In this document: in pieces, positions 10,364 to 23,060 of the stretch | How positions within the stretch are numbered: the stretch's first letter is position 1 | Layout: each line of letters opens with the position of its first letter | Source: Valencia hispanica | Taxonomy: Eukaryota > Chordata > Actinopteri > Cyprinodontiformes > Valenciidae | Reading direction: 5' to 3' | DNA length: 64,000 bases | Assembly: GCA_963556495.2 (NCBI GenBank) | Contig: OY747710.1 | Location: 41,303,000 to 41,366,999 of the forward strand | Made by a program: the position numbers and the translations under genes | The notes under the pieces: generated by a model | What the model saw: the letters and a program-made list of their open reading frames with translations, nothing else | The model's database searches: none | What the model was told of the DNA's origin: nothing

Positions 10364-11789
10364 AGGTTGAATACTATTAGAAGGTCAGAGCAAAATAAAT
10401 ATAGTACAAACACTTGAAAATTAAACCTAAACCTAATTTTCAATACTGATTTGCATGCAAAGAAAAATGTTTTATTAAGCTGATGAGTTGAGCTGAATGA
10501 TCATGATGGTTCCAGAATACAAAGCTCTGATAAAGTGAAAAAATGAGCACTCATCTCATGCGTATTATCATTGGTCTGAAAAGCTTGCTGCTGCCATGCT
10601 GGGATGTACATTCCAGTTCTGAGTTGTGGCGTTTCTTTTTGCAGCAGGATGTTGTCAGTTTTTCACTCAGAAGATGAATGTTTTATGTAAGAACATGAGG
10701 TAAGTGTGAAGTGCTTTCTCATGCTTGATGCTCGGGAGCGGGCTGCCCTGACTATGGACACGTCATATGGTGTCTGTGGTGTGTTACCGCAGGCCTCCCT
10801 CTGGTACCTGTGTTGTGTCTTGGCTCTGACCTGAGCCAAGGAATCTGATGTCAGCCACTCAAGACTGTGCGTGGAATCAACATATCAGCACAATAGAAAA
10901 TCACAGCTTGTAAGATCTCATCAACTACCGGTGTTGAACATTAGCAAACATCACTATGCTATAAGTCTACCAAGTTTTTTATCATTTTAAAAATATGCAC
11001 ATGAAAAACCACAGGTGCACTGTCTAACCCAAATGCTGGATTTTGGGTCAAAACTTTTGACCCAGTTGGTTGCGTTGGGTAAGCTACTGGAAGGAGACAC
11101 ATATTTCTTTACAGACCGCCATTTTCAGCGCTGCAACTACCTGATCAGATGGCACTAAACCTTTTTGATGGGATGAAATAAGAAATGGTAAAATGGGTCT
11201 GTGTTGATGAGCTTAGCTCACACTACGAAACAGCAACTTCCCTAAAATGGAACAAGTAGGTGTACATAGTTGTTAGGAATCACCCAGAACTCCTATACCG
11301 GTTCTTGTGTTTCAACATCAAGCGAAAAGTCAAAAATTACTAAGAAAGCAGATATGTCTTTAAGTTGATTTAATTAAGAATCAAAAAGCCATGATACAAA
11401 ATATCTAACAGTCGAAGAAAGGATTTAAAATACAGTGTGCTGTGTCCCCTGCAGCGCCTTGTCACAAAGGAGCAAAGGAACAACTTCTTCGTGGTGTTTT
11501 ATACCTATTCTTGAGCCTGTCTCCTTCCTCTACAAGTAGAAAATGTATGACCATCTGTGCCTATCTCTGGTGGGAGTAACCATGCATGCAAAAGGAGTAA
11601 AACTGTCTTACCTTTTCAGGCACTCACTCTAAATACTCAATCCTAAGGTTATCCAGATCATGACAAGTATAACCCTGTATGCAACATCTGTTTATACTAT
11701 TCTACTTTCTAAGGTCATAAACACATTATTTCTTACATAGTAGAGATAGGATACATGCTTTTTTGTAATTAAACCATTATTTCAGAGGG
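10364..11789. other. unassigned non-coding sequence
   Basis: No gene or clear element. TTTTGGGTCAAAACTTTTGACCCA at about 11040-11064 is an imperfect palindrome that could be a worn terminal repeat, but no partner end was found. Confidence 0.4.
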
Positions 11790-12900
11790 ACATGTTCCAA
11801 ATAATAGGGCTGTGGAGTTCAATGTGCGAGGTCATTCATTCTGTGAAAAGACAAACAGGTGGTCTCTATCTAGCAACGAAGGCAGCAAATGTTGCACACG
11901 CTGGTTACAGTGTAATTCTCTCTGATAATTTGAGAAAATAGGTTGATCCAGACATTGTTAAAGAAAACAGAGTACTTCAATTAAAAAATTGATTGGAGAG
12001 AGGGAAATGTACCAAAATAATAAAAGAGCAGAAAGTTAAATTCTGCTCAGGTAAAGTTAGCTAAAATTGTATGGAAACCAAAACCAGAAAGATGATTAAA
12101 AATAGAAAAAAAAGAGAGGGGGAAAAAGAATTCAATCTTTTAAGTGAATCAAAGTATATACAGAATGGTAAAAACTCAACCAATGATCAGTTGCAGGGTG
12201 ACCAAAGCTGATCTACAATTATCAGTGAGTACTGTAAAATGGAAGATATGTATGTAAGCCCAAGCATGTGGCAAGAAGCCCCTGGAAAGTCTTATTGTTG
12301 TAAAAAACTACACGTGCTGAATAGGTTACAGTTTGTCAGGGAACATATAGCCTAAAGAGAAATGGTGCAGCATTTTGTGGACTATTGAAAGCAAGATTGT
12401 TATCTTTTGGTCGAGGGGCCACACACAGATTGTCAGATAATCATAAACACTGAACTCGAGTCACAGAACACTGAATTGCCAGAAATCGGTCATCATACAG
12501 GGATATTTCTCATACTATTGTATCCCATGAGAGAACTAGTCTTGTCAGGGATCACAGATCAGTTTGAATGCATGGAAATACTTCAGGAACTCATATTGCC
12601 TTGTGTAGCAGAGAAATTCCCTTATTGTGGGTGTTTTGACAAGACAAAGACCCCAAACACACCAGTATATCAGCAGGTTGGTTTCATACCAACAAGTTTA
12701 ATGTTAGTAACTAGCCCAATCCCCAGACCCTAATCCAATGAGATCTTCATGCCTGCTGTTTCCAAGGCATAAACCAAGAAATGCAAAGAAGCTGTGGAAT
12801 GTAGTCCACTCGTCCTGGGCTGGAATACCGGTTCACAGAAGCCAGAGGTGGGTTGGCTCCATGTAACATGAAGCTGTTTTCAGTAACAGCGGTTAAGGTT
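11790..12900 (+). mobile_element. decayed Tc1-like transposon
   Basis: The forward frames, with several shifts and stops, follow a Tc1 transposase in order. QFVREHIA-type sequence is near 12330, ESKIVIFWSRG near 12390, GITDQFECMEILQELILPCV at 12545-12604, and SPIPRP for the SPDLNP block near 12718. The end, KKLWNVVHSSWAGIPVHRSQ, is at about 12787-12848, with a stop after GSM at 12863. Both catalytic regions are eroded, so it is not functional. Terminal repeats were not identified, so the ends are approximate. Confidence 0.82.
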
Positions 12901-14315
12901 ATACAACTAATTATGTAGTAGTTTAGTGACTCAAAGCTAATGATTTTTCATTTTATATAGTAGATGTTTGTTCTTTATAAAGAACAATGCAGACATTATA
13001 TTTTTTTGAACAGCCTAATATTCCTTTTTCTTCACGTTCACTTCACTTTCACTTTTAGTGTGAACAAATCTGTTTGTCATGTTTTTATGGTTAAAAAAAA
13101 AGTGCAGTGTTCCTAATGCATTTGCAGAGTAAACGCAGACATGCAGATTTTGAGAATTTCTCTTTCTTTTAAAGATTCTGCTGTTGTTTTGAAAGTTAGA
13201 AACCTATTCCTTCCTAAGCAGGCCAACATTAGCTCAGTTTTGACACAAAAGCTAGTTTAATGTTTAAAACTTGTAAGGCAAAACACTGGGTTTTATGAGT
13301 CACAAACAGGCGTATTCTTAATATTGCTGCATTAGCATATGGTCCCTTGCGCTGCCATGACCTCCCTTGGGGTTGTTTTTTTTAAGTTGGTAATTGAAAT
13401 AGAAAGAGCAAAGCTGAAGGGTTTAAATGACATTAAGTAGATGTACAACCACCTGCTCCTCAGACAATTGCAGCAGGGTGAAGGAGGTCAGTGGTACAAG
13501 CTCTGTGGTACAATTGCTGGCATTTCTTTTCCCAGACCACTAAGCACCGAAGTGTGACTTTTCCTTTGCTGCTGATTAGCCGACAGAGACAGACCTCATG
13601 GGACTGTAAACTGACCCTCTGGGTGACCCTGGGTATTTTCTGTTCCCCTTGTCTAATCATTAATAACATATTCTTTTTTTTCTTGTTTAAGTAGTAATCA
13701 TGCATATAGACATCATTTTGAACTAATTAGCAACAATCTACATTTAAAACATAATAAACTCACTAGAAAATTGATTTAATTTCTTATTGATGGGTTTGTG
13801 CAAAAAATGGACTTGGCAAAAAATGCAATACGCTGATGTGTGATTGTCAAAGTGCTTTCTCTGAAGTTAAATAGCTATGAGACAAACCCGAGATGAGCAT
13901 GCAAGCATCAAGCGAGGCATAAACAATTTAGGCTGAGGAGGGGGAAATAGAACCGTTTCAGGATAATGTTTCCATCAGCTCGGCCAATCAAACTGTGCAC
14001 AGAAAGAGAAGGACCCTGGCATGACATAGGCGATGTAATCACAGCTCGCTTCTTGGGCGTTGCAGGAATTCTCACACAGGACTGCAGCCTTGATGAAACA
14101 TGTCAGTGGTCGATAAGTCTGAACCAGAGGAGGCTGAAAACAACCTCTGGCAGATGAGCAAGTTGGCTCCAAGGATTGTGATGTAAAACATAATATTTTA
14201 TGCTGCGTGATCAAGCGTTAAATTAAGCACAGAAAATTCGATTGCATATTGTTCCTATGATACCGATGTATATTCATGTGCATTATGCACATTGTCACAC
14301 ACATGGAGCGATATA
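12901..14315. other. unassigned non-coding sequence
   Basis: AT-rich with no recognisable protein or repeat family. Reading frames of 60-80 codons on both strands look random. Confidence 0.4.
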
Positions 14316-14500
14316 TACAGTTGCAGTCAGAAGCTCACAAATCTCATCATGGTGATAAATGGCATACATTCTGAGTCTATAAAGTATGCTTTTAACAAAA
14401 ATGAAACAAGTGCACATATAAATATATTTAAAAGAAATTTAGTGCACATGTTTGCACTTAATGTAGAGAGGGTCAAATTTAAATATACAATCTGATATAG
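14316..14500 (+). mobile_element. left end of a Tc1/mariner-type MITE
   Basis: TACAGTTGCAGTCAGAAG near 14318, followed by CTCACAAATCTCATCATGGTGATAAATGGCAT, matches the start of a common fish Tc1-type MITE. No right end was found nearby. Confidence 0.5.
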
Positions 14501-14923
14501 GTACAATTAACACCACACTTTGCAAACAGAATCAGATTCTTTATTTTCCTCCTCACTGTCATTGACATCAAATCAGACTAAACCTTTCCTTTAGGTTAGT
14601 TAGCTAACCAAGTTTTTTTATTTGCTATAACCAACAATACATACAAAGGTAAAATGTCAAAGAATTCGAGAATTTTATTTCCATTTCTCCTGACAAAACT
14701 GCATTACTTGAGTCAGTTTTGTGAGTGACCTAATGAATCAATCATATTAGGGAAATAATCACTATTACAACTTGGCTTTGTTAAATGTGACTCAGCTGCA
14801 GAAGAAAAGTCAAAAACCTGTCAAAAGTAGATGAGAAAAACTGAATTTGAATGAAGAAGCGCTAAGGAGAGCTGCACTGGGTACTGGCAGTTCAGTCACA
14901 GGTACCTGTCTACTCTGCATAAG

Positions 14924-15150
14924 AGTTCCTTGCAAAAGTTTTCATACCCCTTAAACTTTGAGAAATTTTGTATTTTATTAGGATTTATAATTTTATAGTA
15001 AACTGAAATTCATACAAGTTTTCTATTTGTTTTTTTACAAATACAATTTGGAAAAGTGTGTCTGAAAGTATTTTCTTTTTTTGCGATTACAACTGCAAGT
15101 CTTTTATTGTATGTCCAACATACATTATGTTTTTCATGCAGGCCAGATTG
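14924..15150 (+). mobile_element. left part of a MITE with TTGCAAAAGT end
   Basis: CCTTGCAAAAGTTTTCATACCC followed by TTAAACTTTGAGAAATTTTGTATTTTATTAGG, and later GCGATTACAACTGCAAGTCTTTT, matches a well-known fish non-autonomous DNA transposon. It is truncated and diverged, with no matching right end. Confidence 0.55.
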
Positions 15151-15227
15151 TTGAATTTTGGTCACAGAATACCTTCTTCCACATTTTTATTCTTGCTTCC
15201 TATAAATATTTTTACCTGCCAAGCAGA

Positions 15228-15380
15228 TTATGTTTTTGCCAGGGTTTTGTCTGTCTGTTTGTCTATTTGTTGGTAACATAACTCAAAAGGTTATAGTCAG
15301 ATTTTGATTAAATTTTCAGCAAATTTCTGCGATGGGACCAGGAACAGATTATTACATTTTGGGGTGATCCAACATGAAGT
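15228..15380 (+). repeat. dispersed repeat fragment (GTCTGTCTGTTTGTC...)
   Basis: CTGTCTGTTTGTCTATTTGTTGG, then AACATAACTCAAAAGGTTATAG and AGATTTTGATTAAATTTTCAG, resembles a dispersed repeat seen in many fish genomes. The class is not known to me. Confidence 0.35.
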
Positions 15381-17300
15381 GCGTATCCACCCACCGACCA
15401 ACCATCTCAGAGAGCTTACAGACAGCTGAGCTGGAGCAGCAGCCCCGCTTTTGTTGGAGCACCAGCTCAGCAAATTAATCACACATGCACAAATCTCCCC
15501 TCTCTGCTGGAAGAGCACAACGACAGCACAAACAGAGCCATGCGTCTCATTAACACACATTTTAAGATAATCCAATGAAAATGTGGGTTTTGCTGATAAT
15601 TCCGATCGCTTTGAGGATTAAGGTGAATGAGAAACATAAACCAAAATATTGCACTTGTTTTTTTGCTCCAATCACAAAACTTTGTCATGAGGATAGGGGT
15701 GAGCACAAGCAATTAGAATTCAAGGAAGACGGTTGCAGGTCGCTGTCATTTTACTACTGCGAGTAATGATTTTCAAAAGAGAGCAGCAGAAGAAGAAAAA
15801 GCTTTTTGTCTTCTTAGCAAGAAACACTTTTTAATTAGCTGCAAATACAAAGAACAGCTGAGAATGTTTTACTGTGGATCAAAGCAGTAGCCCAGCCATG
15901 CCACAGACCCACACTGCTAATCCCATAGGTGCCCCCTTGCATGCCAAAAAGTCTTCTAGAAGTTCCTTTATGCTGACAGCAACAAGAATAATTCATTCAA
16001 ATGCTTTTTAAAATCTGTGTGGAAGCCATGGTCTTTATTATTTACATATATATGACATATGCCAACTTTAGACGTTAGTTTGACTAAAACTTAAGCCTAC
16101 ATCACTGAGCGGGGTGAATCCTTCTGTTAGACAGAGCTATAAAACACAGCAACATAAATCAAAATAGCAAAATAGCAGCAGTGACTGAATCTGTGTCACT
16201 AGCATGAGAACAATGCTGTCTTTCTTTTACGAGGAGGGTCGGTGTGTTTCCGAAGCCACTGCTCCAGATTCTGCTCCTCACATGTGAAAAGTGTCATAGA
16301 GATGAGTATTGATCTTTGGGTCATTTAGCTCCTTTCTGCTAGAGTGCTCTGACGTGGTGTAGTTCACCCACAGACCTGTTACTTATGAACATAAAGTGGC
16401 TACATGAGTGTTGCTGGTTGTATGTAAGACTGGTGTCTTGACAGAGTTGATGATTTATTGTAAAGTGTCCAAAGTTTTTAGGTTGAATTAAGCTATGGTC
16501 GAAAAACAACGATACATATAACTCATATCTAAATGCATTTGAAATAACTTTTTTCAGGAACTGGGGCATTTTTCTGGGGCGCTAGCACTTCTACCCCATA
16601 CACAGGGATACAAACATTACCAGAGTAGAAATGTATCCCCCAAAAAGGTCTGGGTAGTACTTAGTAGGATGGTGGTACTTTTTCATTGACCAGGAATGAC
16701 CAGGGAGTTTTATGGCATGATATTTTAAACATTTCCATGTTTTTGGATTAGTTTTACAATATAATTCTGTCTTTTCAGTTTAAACTTATTCACAGTTTAT
16801 ATCTTCTTTAACTGAAAAATATTTTATAACATATTAATGTCTGTTTACAGTCCTCTCCTGTGGAAAACGAGTAAATCCTATGTTCAAGATAATGTTTTTG
16901 GGTTTTAAGTGGTTTATGTTGTGGGACACCAATAAAAACAACTACAACCCCTGGGTCCTACACAGGATTTTCAGAAACGAGGTGCTGCTGCTGCATGAGA
17001 AGCCAAACATTTTTTGTACCCCAGGCAGATTCAGATTTTATATTATTTTCATTGAACCAAGAAGTTTTTTTTTTCTTTCTGATAGGATATGAAATCCGTT
17101 TAAAAAGGATCCCATTTATTTGTTTGGATTTTATCTAAAAACTGGCATGTAAAAATAATTTACACCATTCTCAGTAGTCTTTGGTGAATAATTTAGTTGC
17201 ATTATAGCAATCAATCATTATAGTTTTAATGACAAGGATTTTGTGTGTTTCCACTGATATGAATGTTTCATCTTTGGTGATTTACTCTGAGTCTTTGTGG
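15381..17300. other. unassigned; 15381-15770 may be regulatory
   Basis: No gene. 15381-15770 is less AT-rich than its surroundings, is free of recognised repeats, and has homeodomain-like words (AATTAATCACACA, CATTAACACA). Beyond it nothing is recognised. Confidence 0.35.
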
Positions 17301-17308
17301 TTGCACAC

Positions 17309-18401
17309 TAGGGCTGGACTATATAGACAAAGTGCGTATCAAGAAAGGGAATAGTCATATTGATCGATATCAATAATTATTGTTAACTATCAAAAAAGTA
17401 AAACATTTATTTTAAATGCATCCCTGGTCCTTTTACGCTATTCTTTAACTAACAAATTTAAATTAAGAACAAAATTCAGCCTTTTATTTAAACATTTAGA
17501 GTTTGTAAGAAACAAAAACAATTCAAATTAAGAGACCTGAGTGACATCAGTAAATACAAAGAAAAGTAAGGTTATTAACCATTATATTATATTTTTTAAA
17601 ATTATGTTAGTAATTTAAATTCAAGGCTTAGCTTAAAGCTTTTTTATATCTTTTAAACATTTTATGACACTTGATTATATTAATGGCTCGGACCATTGGT
17701 TTAGTGTATTTGTAAAAACCGGGTCAATAAAGCTGATTCTCAGTTAAGTTGCTAAAGCTAACCAGCTACTCACCGATGGCTGAGTATAGACGGAAACCAA
17801 AAAACTGGATCCCAGTCCAGTGGCTGAGTGGTAGGTTCTTCCGTCCCCGTTAGTAATTTTGAAAGCGTTTTCACTTCTAAGGAGGTGGTAGAGAATCGGG
17901 TGGACATTTTAAAAGCAGCGGGTGTTTTTAGCAGCGCGGCTCAGGTGTGCTGTGCCTGTCTCTGTGCAAATGTGACAGCAACAACGGCAACAGCATCTTT
18001 GCTGACTGTAGTATTTTCTGTATTTTATTTTGTTCATTATTGTTACGTTTAGTGTTGATGTGCGTCAAGCATCAGTTCAAAACGGGATGCAACATTTACC
18101 TGCTGGTGAACTACTGGAACCTTTTTTTGGGAACATTTTCTCTGCTGCCCTTTGCTGTGACATATTTTGCATTTCAAGTCATTTGCTCTTTTTTGTGGTT
18201 TGCGAGGAGCGAGGGCTTATTGATGGAGCTTCATTGGTCTGTGTTTTGTTTTTGGTTTGGAGTAGGTATTGACTATAGAAATAATCTACCTGATAGGCTA
18301 TAATGAAAGACTTTTTAATCAACCCTTTTTTTTCTCCTATCGCACCACACGTCTATCGACCGATCGATCGATATTTTCTATTGAATTATCGTCCAGCCCT
18401 A
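17309..18401. mobile_element. non-autonomous hAT-like element with 8-bp duplication
   Basis: The left end TAGGGCTGGAC and right end GTCCAGCCCTA are perfect 11-bp inverted repeats. They are flanked by identical 8-bp TTGCACAC at 17301-17308 and 18402-18409, the hAT signature. Length is 1093 bp. A 118-codon frame (17947-18303) inside has no transposase features. Near the right end CGATCGATCGAT forms a short tandem palindrome. Confidence 0.9.
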
Positions 18402-18409
18402 TTGCACAC

Positions 18410-20027
18410 CCTCCTTTCCATCACCGTAATCTTTAGCTCCCTGTATATCAGATTTAAGTCTGCAGTTGCTGAAGTCTTTAGTTTTAAAAGCTAAATGTGA
18501 AATGATTAGTCAGCAAATGCTGCTCATAATGAGTAGCTTTAAATTTATTGCTACTATTGAAGGCTTTAGTTTTTGGAACAGGCTTTTTGAGGAGCTTCTC
18601 TCCCATATCATCCACAGCTGAGGAGGCCTCAGTCAACACTGCTGCCGTGGGAAAGTTACTCCCTCAGAGGCAATGATTTAGAACCCAAAGTTGGAAAGTT
18701 CACAAATAAACCATCCAGGGTAAATGACAACTTTTGGAAAGTTCCAGCAGGAATAACGATCTGGTTCTCATAGTTGAAATATCTCTTATATGTTGAAACA
18801 CCATTAATTTCTGATTAAGCTACTGCTGTTACCTTCCTGCTGGAGGGCTGAAGGTTTCCACTTCAGGAACCAAGCTATTTTTCTGTGGCTGTTGTATACA
18901 CCAATTTTAACTGAATCTACCAGAGTAAAAAGAAAATAACTCTGTAGAAAAGTACTTTGAAAACTAGCCCTGGTATTTAGCTAGTACTTTTGGTATTACC
19001 CCAAATCTTTGGGGCGGAACTTTTGTAACAGAGTTTATAGGATACATGATTCCATTTGACATAATATAGGTATTTCCTGTAGAGTTAGTCGGCTCTCAAG
19101 AGCCCTCATCTCAGAGGCGGTTAATAAAAATCATTGGCAGTTATCACATTTGCCTGTTTTTGAGAGAAGTGCTCGAGGTAAGGTTGAGTAGAGCTTCACA
19201 CTGAACATACGGTTGTGTTAATAGAGTTGGAGGTCTATATTTCATTGTAAATAAATTTTTATCAAGAAGTTTAATAAGTGGTTAATTGTATCTTTTTTAC
19301 AGATTAGATATTAGTAAATTGGGTTTCTAAGTTAGCTAGTTAACTTCCATTCAAAAAGGTTTCTGTGCAGGTTTACTGCACTGTAAACAAGCCGGCTGTA
19401 TTGAGCCAACGGTACTGATCAGTACTTATTCTGTTTGACTCAGATAACCAACAAGCCACACCAGCTGCCTTCGCATCCATTTTTACACAATGCAGAGCAA
19501 AGAATCTGAAATCGATTAGACCAGCCAGTCTTACCTGACTCAGCTGGTTACACTTTGAGTAGTTTAAATAATTCATATCTTCTGTTGACCTTAACTTAGA
19601 AATATTTATTTTTAAGACAGAGAGAGTAAAGTATCCAATCAAATAAACATTTGATTGTTTTAAATCACTTGTCAAAATGTTTTGCAGCAATCTGTTCATA
19701 GGAACAAATAAAAACAACCGCAGTGGATATGCGAGAAAGGCTGTGACCTTTCAGTGGTGAGTATGGAAGTTAATCCCCTTGTATGTGTGTGTTTTCTCCT
19801 GGTACTGGAACTTTCCCCCATGTTCAAGATAATGCATGTTAACCTAATTGTTAATTCTAAACTATGCTTTGATGTAGGTATGTGTGTATAGATGTTTGTG
19901 TCATTTATCTTTGTGTTGGCCCTGTGAGGGGAACTGACAGGATTGATTTCAGATCCCAAGTGAGCCTGAACCGGATTAAGAAGGTGCAGTCACAGGATGC
20001 AAAGATGGATCTATTGTACACAGTATG
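18410..20027. other. unassigned non-coding sequence
   Basis: No gene recognised. Some words around 18960-19030 recall worn DNA-transposon sequence, but no paired ends were found. Confidence 0.35.
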
Positions 20028-20215
20028 TACAGGTGCATCTAAATGAATTAGAATATTATTAAAAAGTTCATATATTTCGGTAACTGAAAACTGAGTGAAA
20101 CACATATAAATTCATTTCACACAGACTGATGTTTTCAAGCCTTTATTTCTGTTAATTATGATGTTTTCTGCTAAAAGCTAATGAAAACATGACATTTAAG
20201 ATTAAATATTACATA
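20028..20215 (+). mobile_element. left end of a widespread Tc1/mariner-type MITE
   Basis: TACAGGTGCATCTAAATGAATTAGAATATT, then AAAAGTTCATATATTTCGGTAA and TTTCAAGCCTTTATTTCTG, is the start of a very common vertebrate MITE. The right end is missing. Confidence 0.65.
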
Positions 20216-20289
20216 ATACCCTGAAAAGATTTAATACAGAAATGTAGAGTTAGTGAGAAGTATGTTTAGTAACTAATCTTAAAGGCTGT

Positions 20290-20536
20290 AATTTTCAAAA
20301 ACCATTTTTTTAAATCTAAAACTAGTCAATGCATTTGTTACTTCAAGGCTGGAGTACTGTAATTTGTTAAAATCAGGAAGTCCACAAAATGCAGTTAAAA
20401 GCCTGCAGGTGATCCAAAATGCTGCAACAAGGGTTATGATGAATATTAAAAGAGATATCACATTTCTCCTGTTTTAGCCTCCCTTCATTGGCTCCCTGTT
20501 AAATCCAGAATATAATTTAAGATCCTCCTTCTTACA
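20290..20536 (+). mobile_element. L2-clade LINE RT fragment
   Basis: The forward strand encodes GSPQNAVKSLQVIQNAATRV (about 20373-20432) and then a worn PPFIGSLLNPE, the L2 region normally reading LLSGxPQNAxxxLQxIQNAAARV...SLHWLPV. It has stops and stops abruptly at the Rex3 boundary. Confidence 0.8.
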
Positions 20537-22410
20537 AGACCTCCCAGATACTTGAGCTCCTCCATTTGGGACAGGACCTTGTCCCCCACCTGGCTCAAGA
20601 CCATGGTTTTGGATTTAGAGGTGGCGATTGTCATCAGCAAAAGCTGTAGATCACATCTTGATGAAGCCAACAGAGCCACATCATCTGCAAAAAGCAGAGA
20701 CCTGATTCTTAGGGCAAACAAAAGTGACCCCCTCAACACCTTAGCTGTGCCAAGAAATCCTGTCCATAAGAATTGTGAACAGAATCGGTGACAAAGGGAA
20801 ACCTTGGCAGAGTCCAACTCTCACCAGGAATGAGCCCAACTTACTGCCAGCAATGCAAACCAAGCTCTGACAACAGTGTACAGGGACCTAACAGCCCATA
20901 TCAAGGGGCCTGGTACCCCATACTCCCGGAGTACCCCCCACAGGACTCCCAGAGGGGCACAGTCGAATGCCTTCTCCAAGTCCACAAAACACATGTAGAC
21001 TGGTTGGGTGAACTCCCATGCAGCTCCCACGACCCTGCTTAGGATGTAGATCTATGTTTCTCAGCCAGGTTCCTCAGCCAGGAGAAAAACTGCATGGAGT
21101 CTGACTGTTCCTCCTGAATTTGAGGTTCAACCATCTATCAGACCCTCTTCTCCAGAACCCCTGAATAGACCTTACCACGGAAGCTCAAAAGTATGATCCC
21201 CCTGAAGTTGAAACACACTCTGCAGTCCCTCTTTTTAAATAGGGGGACCACCACCCCGGTCTGCCAATCCAAGTGGACTGCCCCCAATATCCATGCAATA
21301 TTGCAGAGCTGCGGTGACCAACACAGCCGAATAACTTCCAGAGCCTTAAGGAACTCCTGGCGAATCTCATTCCTCCCCAGGGCCTTGCCACTGAGGAGCT
21401 TTTCAACCACCTCGGTGACCTCAGCACCAGAGATTGAGAGCCCAACCCAAAGTCCCTAGACTCTGCTTCCACATTGGAAGGCATGCTGGTGGGAGTGAGG
21501 AGGTCTTCAAAGAACTCTGCCCACGGACCCACGACATCCCGAGTCGAGGTCAGCAATACACCATCACCAGTATAAACAGTGTTGGTGGTGCACCACTTCT
21601 CCCTCCTGAGAGGCCGGATGGTGGACCAGAATCGCCTCGAAGCCGTACGGAAGTTGTTCCCCATGGCTTTACCAAACTCCCCCCATGGCCGAGTTTTTGA
21701 CTCAACGACCATCCGAGCTGCACTCTGCTTGGCCTGCCGGTACCTATTAGCTGCTTCTGGGGTCCCACAAGCCAAAAATACCCAGGAGGACTCCTTCTTC
21801 AGCTTGAAAGCATCCCTCACCGCCGGTGTCCACCAGCGGATTTGAGAGGCACTGCCACGACAGGCACGACCACATTGCAGCCACAGCTCCGGTTAGCCGC
21901 CTCAACGAAGGAAGCACGGAAGAAGGTCAGCTAGGGCTCGATATCCCCCACCTCCCCCGAGATGTGTTCGAAGCTCTGCGGGAGGATAGAGTTGAAGCCA
22001 GAGGTTCCCAGCAGACCCTCACAACATGTTTGGGGCTGCCAGGTCTCTCCCCCACCATCGGAGCCAACTCACCACCAGGTAGTGGCCAATGGACAGCTCA
22101 GCCCCTGTCTTCACCAGAGTCTCCAAAACATACAGCCGCAGATCAGATGAACTGACAACAAAGTCGATCAACGAGCTGTGACCCAAGGTGTCCTGAGGCC
22201 AAGAGCACATATGGAAACCCTTAAGCACCCTTAAGGAGCACTCCCCAGCTCCCCCAAGGACTCCAAAAATGCTGGGTAATCTGATCTGCCACTTGAAGCC
22301 GGACCCGTTCCCCCACCCGTAAGCGGAGGGAGGCTACCCTCTCATTCACCAGGGTAAACCCTAATGTACAGGCGCCAAGATGGGGGGCAACAATTATGCC
22401 CACCCCTGCC
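20537..22410 (-). mobile_element. Rex3: Rex3 (RTE) LINE, endonuclease to RT, both ends lost
   Basis: The reverse strand encodes endonuclease parts (GIIVAPHLGACTLGF; DTLGHSSLIDFVVSSSDLRL; HYLVVSWLRWWG). The linker follows (EANRYRQAKQSAAR in one frame; FWSTIRPLRREKW; TNTVYTGDGVLLTSTRDVVG; EFFEDLLTPTSMPS). The RT reads VHLDWQTGVVVPLFKKRD, AWEFTQPVYMCFVDLEKAFD, GVLWGVLREYGVPGPLIWAV, IRSLLFADDVALLASS and MEELKYLGG. Both stretches classically used to recognise Rex3, around 20785 (GGTGACAAAGGGA) and 21249 (ACCACCACCCCGGTCTGCCA), are present. The last ~600 bp, including the (GATG)n tail, are missing, so the junction with L2 at 20536 looks like a deletion or recombination point. Frameshifts are numerous. 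Confidence 0.92.
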
Positions 22411-22429
22411 CACCCAGTATACCCACCTT

Positions 22430-23060
22430 GGTGTTATATTTGATCTCAAGTTACACAAACCACAATAAAAAAATTGCAGAAAATGCATTTCATCCTCTGA
22501 AAAGCATTGTCAGAGTGTGACTGTTTCTCACTTACACCAGTGCAGAGACTTTAATTCAAGCTTTTCTAACTTGTAGAGCAGATTATTCTAATGATCTACT
22601 TTCTGGTCTTCATAAAACAACTGTAGCTCCATTAAAGCTACTTTGGAATTCAGCTATAATGAGGACAATGACCAGATAGAAAACTCACATCGAACCGATA
22701 TTAAGGTCTCAGCATTGACTACCTGTCTATTTAAGAATTGATTTTAATGTGCTCTTACTGGTACTTAAAGCTCTAATGATTTTAGCCCACCCGATTAATT
22801 GGATTTGCTTCAGTCATACAGCCCCTTTAGGCCCTGAGGGTCTTCTAAAAAAAGCTCTGCTGTTGGTTGCTAGAGTGAGAATTACAATGATGAGCCGTCT
22901 TTCTACTATTCCAGCCCTCAGCTGTGAAACAGTCTTCCCAAAGACCTGGGGGCAGCTGACAAATTGGATTTTTTTTTTTAAAGCAAACTAAAGACCTATC
23001 TTTTCAGTATAGCTCTTTTATTTCAGTTTCAACAACCCTAAAATTATCAGTATAATATTG
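22430..23060 (+). mobile_element. L2-clade LINE 3' part
   Basis: The forward strand encodes LGVIFDLKLHKP (about 22431) and later, with many frame changes, sequence matching L2 ...KALMILAHPIN..., PEGLLKKALLLVARVR, STIPALSCETVFPKTWGQL. This is the L2 C-terminus (LGVIFDSDL...PRLWNSLPxDLR). It overlaps in content with the L2 piece at 20.3 kb, so the two are separate copies. Confidence 0.8.

Noticed and set aside
17947..18303. 118-codon hydrophobic frame resembling a membrane protein
   Set aside because: It is inside a hAT-like non-autonomous element; hydrophobicity follows from T-rich sequence.
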